In this document: positions 49,163 through 60,449 of the stretch, piece by piece
How the letters are laid out: every line of letters begins with the position of its first letter
Position numbering within the stretch: position 1 is the stretch's first letter
DNA from: Pseudomonas khavaziana
GTDB lineage: Bacteria > Pseudomonadota > Gammaproteobacteria > Pseudomonadales > Pseudomonadaceae
Assembly: GCF_019145205.1 (NCBI RefSeq)
Contig: NZ_JAHSTT010000010.1
Location: 1 to 64,000, forward strand
DNA: 64,000 nucleotides
Direction: 5' to 3'
Translations under genes and position numbers: made by a program
The notes under the pieces: generated by a model
The model's database searches: none
Told to the model about the DNA's origin: nothing
What the model saw: only the letters and a program-made list of their open reading frames with translations

Positions 49163-52100
49163 TCAGCGATGTTCAAGCGCCAGGCCGCGCAGGTAGTCGG
49201 CCCAGGGGTCGCTGCCGCTCGCGGCGGCCTGCAGGCTGATCGGCAACCTGGCTTGTTGACGCAAGGCCTGGCTGTCGTGCAGCAGGTGCTGTTCGACAAT
49301 GACCCGCGTGAGTGCATAACTGCGCGGTGAATCCAGGGTAGAGGGCACCCGCCGACCGAGGCTGTCGGGTGCGGGAACGTCGTCCACACTGGGCAGTTCA
49401 TGACCAAGTTTGTTGAGCCGCAGGTCAGTATCGACCGGCGTCAAGGCGACCTCGACAGGTGCGGCTCCGCGTGCATACGCCGGCCAGTCGAAGCGCATCC
49501 AGGCAGAGTGGCTGGCGCTGTCGACCGCTTGCATGACCTGGATGTAATCCAAGTCACGTCGTGGCCGAATCAGTAACTGCTTGGGGAAGAATTCGTAGAA
49601 GTCCAGGTTGCTAAAGTACGTGACATACACCAACACGCCCAGCCGACCCACCTCGTTGGGGGTGCCTGGTCGCCGTCGATTCACGCTGAAAAACTGTACG
49701 CGGCCATATTCCAAGGCTTCACGGCGCGGCAGAGTCAGATGCGACAGCCAATAACGAATGGACTCTCCATAAGCGGCCTTCAACTGTTGGAGTTTGAGGT
49801 CAAAGGCGATGGCAAATACTGTATTGATCCGCCCCAGCAGATGAAACTGCTTAGCCATTTCCCGGTATTTGATCGCCGGGTTCGAGGAATGCCAGCGGCT
49901 AGAGGTGGTGTCCAGGGCGCCGGCCATGTGCAGGTCGACGAAGGAATACTTAGGGCCGGTATGCACATCCTCAAAGCGCCCCTCTTCGGAAAATGGCGAG
50001 TCTTGCGGTAGCCACATCAACACGCGCGTCTCGAGCAACACATTGTCAGGGTAGACCTTGCGCAGATCCTCCAGGGCGGTCTGGCGTAACGTGACGATGG
50101 GCTGGGCAAACGCCTGCAGCGTTGAGGCTAGGCGTGCGCGTTGGAAGTTGAGCGCCTGGCTTGCGCTGTTCAACGCTTGCGTACCGCTGCGTTTCTCGCT
50201 CGGCAGTACGCCGTTGGCCTCGGCCCAGTCCAGGATCGGGCCGGCCGCTTCGGTGCTGGCCAGGAAGCTTTTCCAGCCACCTTCCGGATTCAGGTAGGCC
50301 AGTGTCATGATCTGCGAGTAGCTCAACTGACGGGACGATCCTGTCACGACCTTTTCCATATAACTCACGTACTGACGGAACAGCACCCAGGCCTGTGAAC
50401 TCAGGCAAGGGGTGGATTCGGGGATGTCGCGAACCAGCAAGTGCGGGCCTTTTGCGCACAGCAGCAAGTGGGCGGCGAGGGCGGCGACCGGTGCGCTGAG
50501 CCGGTACAAGCTGACTTCAATCTGGTGGCGGACGAAAGACACGGATTCACCCCAATAGTAGGCATCGTGCCAGTCGATGTGGCTGATACGGGTGGGGTGC
50601 ACGTGCGGCTCGGGATCCAGGCTCAAGATCAATGCCGCCAGGATCAGCGCGTTGCGACTGCCACTCTCGGTGCGCTCACTCGCATGGCCTCCATGCCAGT
50701 GCAAGGTGTTCGCGAGATTCTCGCCCAGTTGCTGGGCCAGGGGGGACGCCAGCAAGCGCACCAGGAGGAAGTCCGCTTCGGCGCGGACGTCGGCCACCGA
50801 CTTACCGGCCAGGCCGGTTCCACCCAGTGCTTCAAACAGCAGGCCGTCCCTGTCGGCCATGAAGGCTTGGCTGATGCTCAAGATCTGCTGGCGTTCCAGC
50901 CTCGACAACTGCCACGCCGTCGGCTGCCAGCCGGTCGACGGTTTCAGCGCCCGCCACCAGGCACGATCGCTGATGGCCAGAGGTTGGCTGACTTCCAGGC
51001 GCTGCAGGGTGACGCGGGCTTCTTCTAATGAGCGTGGCAAACTGAATTGGTACAGTTTCAACGCCTGGGCGAGGGTGACGGTGGTGTCGGTGCGCAGGTA
51101 GCCACCGGTCTTGGCGGCCACTTCCTGAAGTTGGCTGACCAGCGCCGCCAGCCTGGGTTGCTCCAGTACGGCATCGGTCAGGGATGTCCAGTTGCCGTCC
51201 AGATCGGAGGCGCCGAGGCTGCCCGCGGCGCTCAGTACCACTGGGCTGGCAGGGTCAATGCGTTCGCGAAGACGCAGGGCCACGAAGGCGGGGTCGTCGG
51301 TCAGCACGCGCAATTGCCCATAGGCTTTATTCACGGTGGCCTGGAGCGCATCCGGGTCACCGTTGAACGGTATCTCGAGGCCTTCTGCCCCTTGTAGTGT
51401 GCCGGTGTCGATGACCTTGGCCAACGCGGTGCGCAATATGTGACGGTCGTTCAACAGGCCGACATATTGCTGGTAACGGTACAGCTCGGCGAGCGAACGG
51501 CTGGCATTGAGCACCACCGGTACTGTCGGGGCGGGTTGTTGGCGCAAACGCCTGACCAGCGCGTTGATAGCCGATACGCTCCAGGGTCGCTCGAGGGTGT
51601 AGGCCTGCAAGGCGGCGGCGATACTGAGGCTGGGGTCCGGGTAAAGATTGATGCCCAGTTGGTTGCCGAATGCCACCAGCTTGTCCCAGCGCGCATCGCG
51701 ATGGGTCGGGATATGGAAGCCCAACTCTTGCTCGTTGCCCGGCGTGGGGACCGCCAGCTGTCGGCGCTGGCAGTCGAAGTACAGGGAGGTCGATGTGTCC
51801 GTGGATGCGCTCAGATCGTTTTCATCCATGATCGCCTGCAGCAGGCCCGCGGCGTCCTTTAAGGACCTGGCCAGCCGCGAATCGGAACCCAGGTGCAGGC
51901 GGGTACGATATATATCCAGGGCTGAAAATGCCTCGCTGTCCTGGGTAAGAAGGGCCAGCGTATCGGCCAGTTGCTGGAGGTCCCGGGCCTGCTCGGTCAA
52001 TTCAGCGTAGATCATCGACTTGCTGCGGCCGTTGTCGTCAAACCCGGGGAAGCCGCCCAACGTCTCCAGTTCTTCGACAATCGTTCGCGCCTGCAAGTGG

Positions 52101-52651
52101 TTAGCCGGCATCGGCAAGCCATGGAAGGCCAGCGCCAGGTTCAACGGCAGTGTCAGGGCGGTCGTCGGCGATTGCGGGTCGATAGGGGGCATGCCCAGTT
52201 CCATCGGGTCGATCAGTTGGCTGATGAAAATAATCGGGTTGGCGTGGGCCCACCAGCCGGACGCGTCGGCCAGCTTGAAGACCCTGTGCTGACCGCCCAC
52301 GGTGGCACTCAGGGTGCTGTTGTGGACCCGCAGGCTCTCCTGCTCAAAGCCTTCCAGGGCATCGACCCAGGCCCTGAACGCCTTGCCATTGATGGCTTTG
52401 CCGAAGGCCGCACTCCATTGGCCCAGCAATGAGCCCGCGGCAATCGTCAGCGGCTGGGAAGGTGGTGCCAGGGCCTGGCTCGCCGCAATGGCAAGCACGC
52501 CGGTCAACTGCTCTATCAGGTTGCGGTCACCCTCCACGCGCAGGGCCTGGCGTTCGCTCACAAAGGTGGCGGTAGGTTTGAGCGTGACCGGCAAGGCGGT
52601 ATCGCTGGGCAAGGCGTCCCAGGTCAGGGCGAGGGTGCGAAAGTCTTCCAT
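49163..52651 (-). CDS. 1162-residue orphan protein of unknown function
   Basis: A very large single-gene protein, starting at ATG with GGA upstream. There is no signal peptide or clear membrane helix. Composition is soluble and helix-rich, with many Leu/Ala/Gln repeats in the first 700 residues. Distinctive parts are a His-rich patch HWHGGHASERTESGS...HPTRISHIDWHDAYYWGES near residue 680, and a C-terminal stretch VGVLVYVTYFSNLDFYEFFPKQLLIRPRRDLDY. That last part loosely recalls large secreted Pseudomonas toxin/effector proteins, but the similarity is from memory and weak. The coding style seems less GC-rich than its neighbours. I do not recognise a family. Confidence 0.55.
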   Translation of the reverse strand: MEDFRTLALTWDALPSDTALPVTLKPTATFVSERQALRVEGDRNLIEQLTGVLAIAASQALAPPSQPLTIAAGSLLGQWSAAFGKAINGKAFRAWVDALEGFEQESLRVHNSTLSATVGGQHRVFKLADASGWWAHANPIIFISQLIDPMELGMPPIDPQSPTTALTLPLNLALAFHGLPMPANHLQARTIVEELETLGGFPGFDDNGRSKSMIYAELTEQARDLQQLADTLALLTQDSEAFSALDIYRTRLHLGSDSRLARSLKDAAGLLQAIMDENDLSASTDTSTSLYFDCQRRQLAVPTPGNEQELGFHIPTHRDARWDKLVAFGNQLGINLYPDPSLSIAAALQAYTLERPWSVSAINALVRRLRQQPAPTVPVVLNASRSLAELYRYQQYVGLLNDRHILRTALAKVIDTGTLQGAEGLEIPFNGDPDALQATVNKAYGQLRVLTDDPAFVALRLRERIDPASPVVLSAAGSLGASDLDGNWTSLTDAVLEQPRLAALVSQLQEVAAKTGGYLRTDTTVTLAQALKLYQFSLPRSLEEARVTLQRLEVSQPLAISDRAWWRALKPSTGWQPTAWQLSRLERQQILSISQAFMADRDGLLFEALGGTGLAGKSVADVRAEADFLLVRLLASPLAQQLGENLANTLHWHGGHASERTESGSRNALILAALILSLDPEPHVHPTRISHIDWHDAYYWGESVSFVRHQIEVSLYRLSAPVAALAAHLLLCAKGPHLLVRDIPESTPCLSSQAWVLFRQYVSYMEKVVTGSSRQLSYSQIMTLAYLNPEGGWKSFLASTEAAGPILDWAEANGVLPSEKRSGTQALNSASQALNFQRARLASTLQAFAQPIVTLRQTALEDLRKVYPDNVLLETRVLMWLPQDSPFSEEGRFEDVHTGPKYSFVDLHMAGALDTTSSRWHSSNPAIKYREMAKQFHLLGRINTVFAIAFDLKLQQLKAAYGESIRYWLSHLTLPRREALEYGRVQFFSVNRRRPGTPNEVGRLGVLVYVTYFSNLDFYEFFPKQLLIRPRRDLDYIQVMQAVDSASHSAWMRFDWPAYARGAAPVEVALTPVDTDLRLNKLGHELPSVDDVPAPDSLGRRVPSTLDSPRSYALTRVIVEQHLLHDSQALRQQARLPISLQAAASGSDPWADYLRGLALEHR

Positions 52652-52840
52652 GAGTGCGGTTCCGGATTTGAATGTAAACCCGGATGTTCACATGGGTGGT
52701 CGGCGCCTCAGTAGCGGGAGGTTCCGCTAAGGCCGTGGCTTGTATCAGCCAGGACTGCCCGTCATCGCGGCGTGGGGCGGCCTGGCGGCGCTCCTCTCAC
52801 TATAAGAGCAGGCTACTGCCCTATTTCGCCCCGCGTTCCG

Positions 52841-54442
<1,602 letters not shown>

Positions 54443-54443
54443 C

Positions 54444-55463
54444 TCATTTCCTCGGGTCGAACGCATCGCGAGCGGACTCGCCGATAAATACCAGCAAACT
54501 CAACATGATCGCCAGCACCGCGAAGGCACTCATGCCCAGCCACGGCGCCTGCAGGTTGGATTTGCCCTGGGCCACCAGTTCACCCAGCGACGGCGAACCT
54601 GCCGGCAGTCCGAAGCCGAGAAAATCCAGGGCGGTGAGCGTGCCGATGGCGCCGGTGAGAATGAAAGGCAGGAAGGTCATGGTCGAGACCATCGCATTGG
54701 GCAGGATATGCCGGAACATGATCGCGCCGTTCTGCATACCCAGCGCCCGTGCCGCACGCACGTATTCGAGGTTGCGCCCGCGCAGGAATTCGGCGCGCAC
54801 CACATCCACAAGGCTCATCCAGGAAAACAGCAGCATGATCCCCAGCAGCCACCAGAAGTTGGGCTGCACGAAGCTGGCGAGGATGATCAGCAGGTAGAGC
54901 ACCGGCAACCCCGACCAGATCTCCAGAAAGCGCTGCCCCGCCAGGTCGACCCAGCCGCCGTAGAAACCCTGCAAGGCGCCGGCAATCACACCGATGATCG
55001 AACTCAGCACGGTCAGGGTCAGGGCAAACAGCACCGACACGCGAAAGCCATAGATCACTCGCGCCAGCACATCACGGCCCTGGTCATCGGTGCCCAGCAG
55101 ATTGGCGCTCGAGGGGGGCGCGGGGGCAGGGACCTTCAGGTCGTAGTTGATGCTCTGGTAGCTGAACGGGATCGGCGCCCAGAGGGTCCAGGCGTCCTTG
55201 GCCTTGAGCAGCTCCTGGATGTACGGGCTCTTGTAGTTGGCTTCCAGGGGGAACTCGCCGCCGAAGGTGGTCTCCGGGTAGCGCTTGAGCGCCGGGAAGT
55301 ACCAGCCGCCGTCGAAGTGCACGGCCAGGGGTTTGTCGTTAGCGATCAGCTCGGCGCCCAGGCTCAGCACGAACAGGACCAGGAACAGCCACAGCGACCA
55401 CCAGCCACGCTTGTTGGCCTTGAACCGCTCGAACCGGCGGCGATTGAGGGGGGACAGGTTCAT
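54444..55463 (-). CDS. yejE: Peptide ABC transporter permease (YejE-like)
   Basis: A 339-residue inner-membrane permease of the DppC/OppC family. The N-terminal cytoplasmic stretch (LSPLNRRRFERFKANKRGWWSL) precedes TM1; the EAA loop (AARALGMQNGAIMFRHILPNA) couples to the ATPase. A large periplasmic insert follows TM1, as in YejE. The start is the ATG with GGGAG upstream, one base from the previous gene's stop. YejABEF systems take up oligopeptides, including microcin C. Confidence 0.85.
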   Translation of the reverse strand: MNLSPLNRRRFERFKANKRGWWSLWLFLVLFVLSLGAELIANDKPLAVHFDGGWYFPALKRYPETTFGGEFPLEANYKSPYIQELLKAKDAWTLWAPIPFSYQSINYDLKVPAPAPPSSANLLGTDDQGRDVLARVIYGFRVSVLFALTLTVLSSIIGVIAGALQGFYGGWVDLAGQRFLEIWSGLPVLYLLIILASFVQPNFWWLLGIMLLFSWMSLVDVVRAEFLRGRNLEYVRAARALGMQNGAIMFRHILPNAMVSTMTFLPFILTGAIGTLTALDFLGFGLPAGSPSLGELVAQGKSNLQAPWLGMSAFAVLAIMLSLLVFIGESARDAFDPRK

Positions 55464-55464
55464 C

Positions 55465-56538
55465 TCAATGCTCCCGGCTGGCGAAGTCGATACGCGGATC
55501 GACCAGGGTATAGGTGAGGTCACCGATCAGTTTCACGACCAGCCCCAGCAGGGTGAAGATAAACAGCGTGCCGAACACCACCGGGTAATCACGGTTGATC
55601 GCCGCTTCAAAGCTCATCAGGCCCAGGCCGTCTAGGGAAAAGATCACTTCCACCAGCAACGAACCGGTAAAGAAGATGCCGATGAAGGCCGAAGGAAAAC
55701 CGGCGATCACCAGCAGCATGGCGTTGCGGAATACGTGACCGTAGAGCACGCGATGGTTGGTCAGCCCCTTGGCCTTGGCGGTGACCACGTACTGTTTGTT
55801 GATCTCGTCGAGGAAGCTGTTCTTGGTCAGCAGGGTCATGGTCGCGAAGTTACCGATCACCAGCGCGGTGACGGGCAGGGCCAGGTGCCAGAAGTAATCG
55901 AGGATCTTGCCGCTCCAACTCAACTCATCGAAGTTGTTGGAGGTCAGGCCGCGCAACGGAAACCAGTCCAGGTAACTGCCACCGGCAAATACCACGATCA
56001 GCAGGATCGCAAACAGGAACGCCGGGATCGCATAGCCGACGATGATCGCCGAGCTGGTCCACACATCGAAGTGGCTACCGTGGCGCGTAGCCTTGGCGAT
56101 CCCCAGTGGGATCGACACCAGGTACATGATCAGGGTGCTCCATAGCCCGAGGGAGATGGACACCGGCATCTTTTCCTTGATCAGGTCGATGACCTTGGCG
56201 TCACGGAAGAAGCTATCGCCGAAATCCAGCTGGGCGTAGTTCTTGACCATGATCCACAAACGTTCCGGCGCCGATTTGTCGAAGCCGTACATCTTTTCGA
56301 TTTCCTGGATCAGCGCCGGGTCCAGGCCCTGGGCACCACGGTAGCTGGAACCGGCCACTGCGACTTCGGCACCGCCACCGGCGATGCGGCTGGTGGCGCC
56401 GTCAAAGCCTTCGAGCTTGGCGATCATCTGCTCCACCGGGCCACCGGGGGCTGCCTGGATGATGACGAAGTTGATCAGCAGGATCCCGAACAGCGTGGGG
56501 ATGATCAGCAACAGGCGGCGAACAATATAGGCCAGCAT
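55465..56538 (-). CDS. yejB: Peptide ABC transporter permease (YejB-like)
   Basis: A 357-residue permease of the DppB/OppB family. Features are IVRRLLLIIPTLFGILLINFV at TM1, a periplasmic insert and the EAA-type loop (TAKAKGLTNHRVLYGHVFRNAM). It lies immediately behind the first binding-protein gene and one base before the next permease. Together the two permeases form the translocation channel. Confidence 0.86.
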   Translation of the reverse strand: MLAYIVRRLLLIIPTLFGILLINFVIIQAAPGGPVEQMIAKLEGFDGATSRIAGGGAEVAVAGSSYRGAQGLDPALIQEIEKMYGFDKSAPERLWIMVKNYAQLDFGDSFFRDAKVIDLIKEKMPVSISLGLWSTLIMYLVSIPLGIAKATRHGSHFDVWTSSAIIVGYAIPAFLFAILLIVVFAGGSYLDWFPLRGLTSNNFDELSWSGKILDYFWHLALPVTALVIGNFATMTLLTKNSFLDEINKQYVVTAKAKGLTNHRVLYGHVFRNAMLLVIAGFPSAFIGIFFTGSLLVEVIFSLDGLGLMSFEAAINRDYPVVFGTLFIFTLLGLVVKLIGDLTYTLVDPRIDFASREH

Positions 56539-58377
56539 TCAATCGCCTCCGCTCGCCGTATCGGCGTTTTGCGTGGTGTCCAGGGAGACCGCCGGCTTGA
56601 CGTCGGGCTTGGCCCACCAGGTGGCCGTGCCCACGTCATAGCGTGGAGAGACCTTCGGATGGCCCAAATGGTCCCAGTACGCCACGCGGAAGGTCTTGAT
56701 GTGCCAGTTGGGGATCACGTAGTAACCAAACTGGAGTACGCGATCCAGCGCCCTGGCGTGGGCTATCAGGCTCTGGCGCGAGCCGGCGTCGATCAACTCT
56801 TCCACCAGTTGGTCGACGGCGGGGTCCTTGAGGCCCATGTAGTTGCGGCTGCCGGGCTTGTCGGCGCTGGAGGATTTCCAGAATTCGCGCTGCTCGTTAC
56901 CCGGCGAAGTGGATTGCGGGAAGCTGCCCACCAGCATGTCGAAGTCCCGCGAGCGCAGGCGGTTGATGAACTGCGAGACATCCACCCGGCGAATCACCAG
57001 GTCGATGCCCAGGTCCGACAGGTTGCGCTTGAACGGCAGCAGGATGCGTTCGAACTCGGTCTGGGCCAGCAGGAACTCGATGGTCACCGGCTTGCCGGTG
57101 GTGTCGACCATCTTGTCGTCGACGATCTTCCAACCGGCCTCTTGCAGCAGTTGGTAAGCCTCGCGCTGCTGGGTGCGGATCATGCCGCTGCCGTCGGTTC
57201 TGGACGGCTCGAACGCCTGGGTGAAGACTTCGGCAGGGATCTTGTCGCGCAACGGTTCAAGGATCGCCAGCTCATCCGGGCCGGGTAAACCGGTGGCGGC
57301 CATTTCCGAGTTCTCGAAGTAGCTGCGGGTGCGGGTGTAGGCGCCATTGAACAGCTGCTTGTTGCTCCATTCGAAATCCAGCAACAGGCTGATGGCCTTG
57401 CGCACGCGCACGTCCTGGAACATCGGCTTGCGTGTGTTGAACACGAAGCCCTGCATCCCGGTAGGGTTGCCGTTGGGAATTTCTTCCTTGATCAAGCGGC
57501 CCTGGGCTACTGCCGGAATGTTGTAGGCATTGGCCCAGTTTTTCGCGCTGAATTCCAGCCAATAGTCGAACTGCCCGGCCTTCAAGGCCTCCAGGGACAC
57601 GGTACTGTCGCGGTAGTAGTCGGTGATGCGGGTATCGAAATTGTAGAAGCCCTTGGTCACCGGCAGGTCCTTGGCCCAGTAGTCCTTGACCCGCTCGTAG
57701 CGGATCATGCGTCCGGGCTTGACCTCGGCCACCTGGTACGGCCCGCTGCCCAGGGGGATTTCCAGGTTGCCCTTGGAAAAATCGCGGGTCGCCCACCAGT
57801 GCTTGGGCAGCACCGGCAACTGCCCGAGGATCAGCGGCAATTCACGGTTGTTGGTGCGCTTGAACTTGAACAATACCCGCAGTGGGTCTTCGGCCACCAC
57901 TTCATCGACGTCGGCGTAGTAGTTGCGATATAGCGGGTTACCGTCCTTGATCAGGGTCTGGAAGGTGAAGACCACGTCTTCGGCGCGGATCGGGTGGCCA
58001 TCGTGGAAGCGCGCCTCGGGGCGCAGGTAAAAACGCACCCAGCTGTTGTCCGGGGCCTTTTCGATCTTGCCGGCTACCAGGCCGTATTCGGTAATGGGCT
58101 CATCCAGGCTTTGCACGGCCAGGGTGTCGTAGATCAACTGCAGGTTGTCCGCTGGCACGCCCTTGCTGATGTAGGGATTGAGGCTGTCGAAACCGCCCAT
58201 GGCCGATTCACGGAAGGTGCCGCCCTTGGGGGCGTCGGGGTTTACGTAGTCAAAATGCTTGAAGTCGGCGGGGTACTTGGGTGGCTCGTTGTAGAGGGTC
58301 AGCGCATGTTGCGGGGCGGCTTGCGCTGCGGTGCACAGCAACAGGCTGGCGAGCAGGGTAGTACGCAAAGATATCAT
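56539..58377 (-). CDS. Extracellular peptide-binding protein, first paralogue
   Basis: A 612-residue DppA/OppA/YejA-type solute-binding protein. The signal peptide is MISLRTTLLASLLLCTAAQA; the start is the ATG behind GGAGAAAG, 10 codons inside the larger frame. Signature segments are YVNPDAPKGGTFRE, DNSWVRFYLRPEARFHDG, SGPYQVAEVKPGR and PNWHIKTFRVAYWD. It feeds peptides to the permease pair. Its ATG overlaps the stop of a second, paralogous binding protein by 4 bp. Confidence 0.85.
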   Translation of the reverse strand: MISLRTTLLASLLLCTAAQAAPQHALTLYNEPPKYPADFKHFDYVNPDAPKGGTFRESAMGGFDSLNPYISKGVPADNLQLIYDTLAVQSLDEPITEYGLVAGKIEKAPDNSWVRFYLRPEARFHDGHPIRAEDVVFTFQTLIKDGNPLYRNYYADVDEVVAEDPLRVLFKFKRTNNRELPLILGQLPVLPKHWWATRDFSKGNLEIPLGSGPYQVAEVKPGRMIRYERVKDYWAKDLPVTKGFYNFDTRITDYYRDSTVSLEALKAGQFDYWLEFSAKNWANAYNIPAVAQGRLIKEEIPNGNPTGMQGFVFNTRKPMFQDVRVRKAISLLLDFEWSNKQLFNGAYTRTRSYFENSEMAATGLPGPDELAILEPLRDKIPAEVFTQAFEPSRTDGSGMIRTQQREAYQLLQEAGWKIVDDKMVDTTGKPVTIEFLLAQTEFERILLPFKRNLSDLGIDLVIRRVDVSQFINRLRSRDFDMLVGSFPQSTSPGNEQREFWKSSSADKPGSRNYMGLKDPAVDQLVEELIDAGSRQSLIAHARALDRVLQFGYYVIPNWHIKTFRVAYWDHLGHPKVSPRYDVGTATWWAKPDVKPAVSLDTTQNADTASGGD

Positions 58378-60209
58378 TGGGCTTTCTCCGAAGCTTTCAG
58401 CCACCACGCGCTCAGGCCCAGGCTATAGGGCGGCGTGGTGACGAAGGCGAACCGGTTGCGGTACGCCAGGCGATGATAGTTGAGGTACCAGTTGGGAATG
58501 CTGTAGTGCTGCCACAGCAGCACACGGTCCAGGGCACGGCCGGCGGCCAGTTGTTCTTCGCGGGTCTGCGCCGCCAGCAGTTGGTCCAGCAGGTGATCGA
58601 CCACCGGGTTGGCGATGCCGGCGTAATTCTTGCTGCCCTTGATCGCGGCCTGGCTGGAGTGGAAGTACTGCCACTGCTCAAGACCGGGGCTTAAGGTCTG
58701 GTTGAGAGTCATTAGAATCATGTCGAAATCGAATTGATCGAGGCGCTGTTTGTACTGTGCACGGTCGACCGTGCGCAAGCGGGCGTCGATACCGATGCGG
58801 GTCAGATTTTCGACATAAGGTTGCAGGATCCGCTCAAGGTTCGGGTTGACCAGCAGGATCTCCAGGCGCAGCGGTTGCCCGTCCTTGTTGAGCAGGCGTT
58901 GCCCTTGTCCCGACAGCTTCCAGCCGGCGTCGCCGAGCAAGGCCAGGGCACGGCGCAGGGTATCGCGGGGGATGCCGCGGCCGTCGGTTTGCGGCAGGCT
59001 GAAGGGCTGGGTAAAGAGGGCGGATGGCAATTGGTCGCGGTAAGGGGAAAGCATCAACCACTCATGCCCGGTCGGCAGGCCGCTGGCCGAAAATTCGCTG
59101 TTGGGGTAATAGCTCACCGAACGCTTATAGGCGTTGCTGAACAGGGTGCGGTTGGTCCATTCGAAATCGAACATCAACCCCAGGGCTTCGCGCACCTTGG
59201 CCTGGCTGAAGGCTGGGCGTCGGCTGTTCATGAACAGGCCCTGGCTCTGGGTGGGAATCTGGTGCGCAATCTGCGCCTTGATCACGTCACCGCGATTGAC
59301 CGCCGGGAAGTTGTAGCCCGTGGCCCAGTTCTTGGCCTGGTGTTCGATATAGATGTCGAATTCTCCGGCCTTGAAGGCTTCAAAGGCTACGTCGCTGTCG
59401 CGGTAGAACTCCACGTCGACTTTGTCGTAGTTATAGAAGCCGCGGTTGACCGGCAGGTCCTTGCCCCAGTAATCCTTGACCCGCTCGAATACCAGTTGCC
59501 GGCCAGGGGAGACCTTGGTGATGCGGTAAGGCCCGCTACCCAGCGGTGGCTCGAAGGTGGTGGCTTTGAAATCGCGGTTCTTCCAATAGTGCATGGGCAG
59601 CACCGGCAGCTCGCCCAGGCGCAGGATCAGCAATGGGTTGCCGGCGCGCTTGAACACGAAGCGGATGCGGTGGCGGTTGAGAATATCGACCCGCGCCACT
59701 TCCTGCAGGTTGGTGCGGTATTGGGGGTGGCCTTCGGTCAGCAGGGTGCGATAGGAAAATGCCACGTCATCGGCAGTGATCGGCTTGCCATCGTGAAAGC
59801 GCGCCTCGGGGCGCAAGTTGAAGACCACCCAGCTGCGGTCTTCGCTGTATTCCACTGACTGGGCAATCAGGCCGTAGCTGGAGGTGGGCTCGTCGCCGGA
59901 CGGCGCATATTGGCCGGTGCCGACCATTAAGGGTTCGTTCAGCTCATTGACGCCGTATTGCAGGAAGTTGCCGGTGGCCACCGGGCTGGTACCCTTGAAA
60001 GTATAAGGATTGAGGGTGTCGAAGGTGCCAAATCCCATGATCCGCAGGGTTCCGCCTTTGGGCGCTGCAGGATTTACCCAATCGTAATGGGTGAATTTGG
60101 CCGGGTACTTGAGTGAGCCGAACTGCGCGTAACCGTGGCTCTCGGTAATCGTCGCGTTCGCCGCAAAGCTCAAGGCCAGACTTATTAGTAGAAGGAGAGG
60201 ACGCTTCAA
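58374..60209 (-). CDS. Extracellular peptide-binding protein, second paralogue
   Basis: A 611-residue paralogue of the preceding protein: signal peptide MKRPLLLLISLALSFAANA; WVNPAAPKGGTLRI; SWVVFNLRPEARFHDG; SGPYRITKVSPGR; PNWYLNYHRLAYRN. It is the first gene of the operon. Two tandem binding proteins serving one channel suggest a broadened peptide range. The ATGA overlap with the next gene implies coupled translation. Confidence 0.86.
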   Translation of the reverse strand: MKRPLLLLISLALSFAANATITESHGYAQFGSLKYPAKFTHYDWVNPAAPKGGTLRIMGFGTFDTLNPYTFKGTSPVATGNFLQYGVNELNEPLMVGTGQYAPSGDEPTSSYGLIAQSVEYSEDRSWVVFNLRPEARFHDGKPITADDVAFSYRTLLTEGHPQYRTNLQEVARVDILNRHRIRFVFKRAGNPLLILRLGELPVLPMHYWKNRDFKATTFEPPLGSGPYRITKVSPGRQLVFERVKDYWGKDLPVNRGFYNYDKVDVEFYRDSDVAFEAFKAGEFDIYIEHQAKNWATGYNFPAVNRGDVIKAQIAHQIPTQSQGLFMNSRRPAFSQAKVREALGLMFDFEWTNRTLFSNAYKRSVSYYPNSEFSASGLPTGHEWLMLSPYRDQLPSALFTQPFSLPQTDGRGIPRDTLRRALALLGDAGWKLSGQGQRLLNKDGQPLRLEILLVNPNLERILQPYVENLTRIGIDARLRTVDRAQYKQRLDQFDFDMILMTLNQTLSPGLEQWQYFHSSQAAIKGSKNYAGIANPVVDHLLDQLLAAQTREEQLAAGRALDRVLLWQHYSIPNWYLNYHRLAYRNRFAFVTTPPYSLGLSAWWLKASEKAQ

Positions 60210-60305
60210 GTCAGAGATCCGATCCAGGCGGCTTGGGCTTTATGATCGGTACAGTAACAGCTTGTTCCGGTTGGAAAAAGGCTGCTGAGAGCACTGGAGA
60301 CTCAA

Positions 60306-60424
60306 TGTGGGAGGGGCGGTGCGACGACTCGACTTGCTCCCGATAGCGGTGTGTCAGTCAATACCAGGCTGACTGACCCACTGCTATCGGGAGCAAGTCG
60401 AGTCGTCGCACCGCCCCTCCCACA
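60306..60424. repeat. REPIN variant with GTGCGACGA insert
   Basis: Inverted pair with arms TGTGGGAGGGGCGGTGCGAC and GTCGCACCGCCCCTCCCACA followed inward by GACTCGACTTGCTCCCGATAGC and its complement. It has the extra GGTGCGACGACTCG block absent from the plain REPs. The same block forms the ends of 31016-31614 and lies at 1-60. It lies between the peptide-transporter operon and mltD. Confidence 0.88.
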
Positions 60425-60449
60425 TTAGCCTCCCGGTGTTCTTGGGGCT

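Noticed and set aside
49163..52651. Assigning the giant protein to a named toxin family (Tc, dermonecrotic)
   Set aside because: No confident domain motif was visible; the resemblance of the C-terminal segment is too loose.
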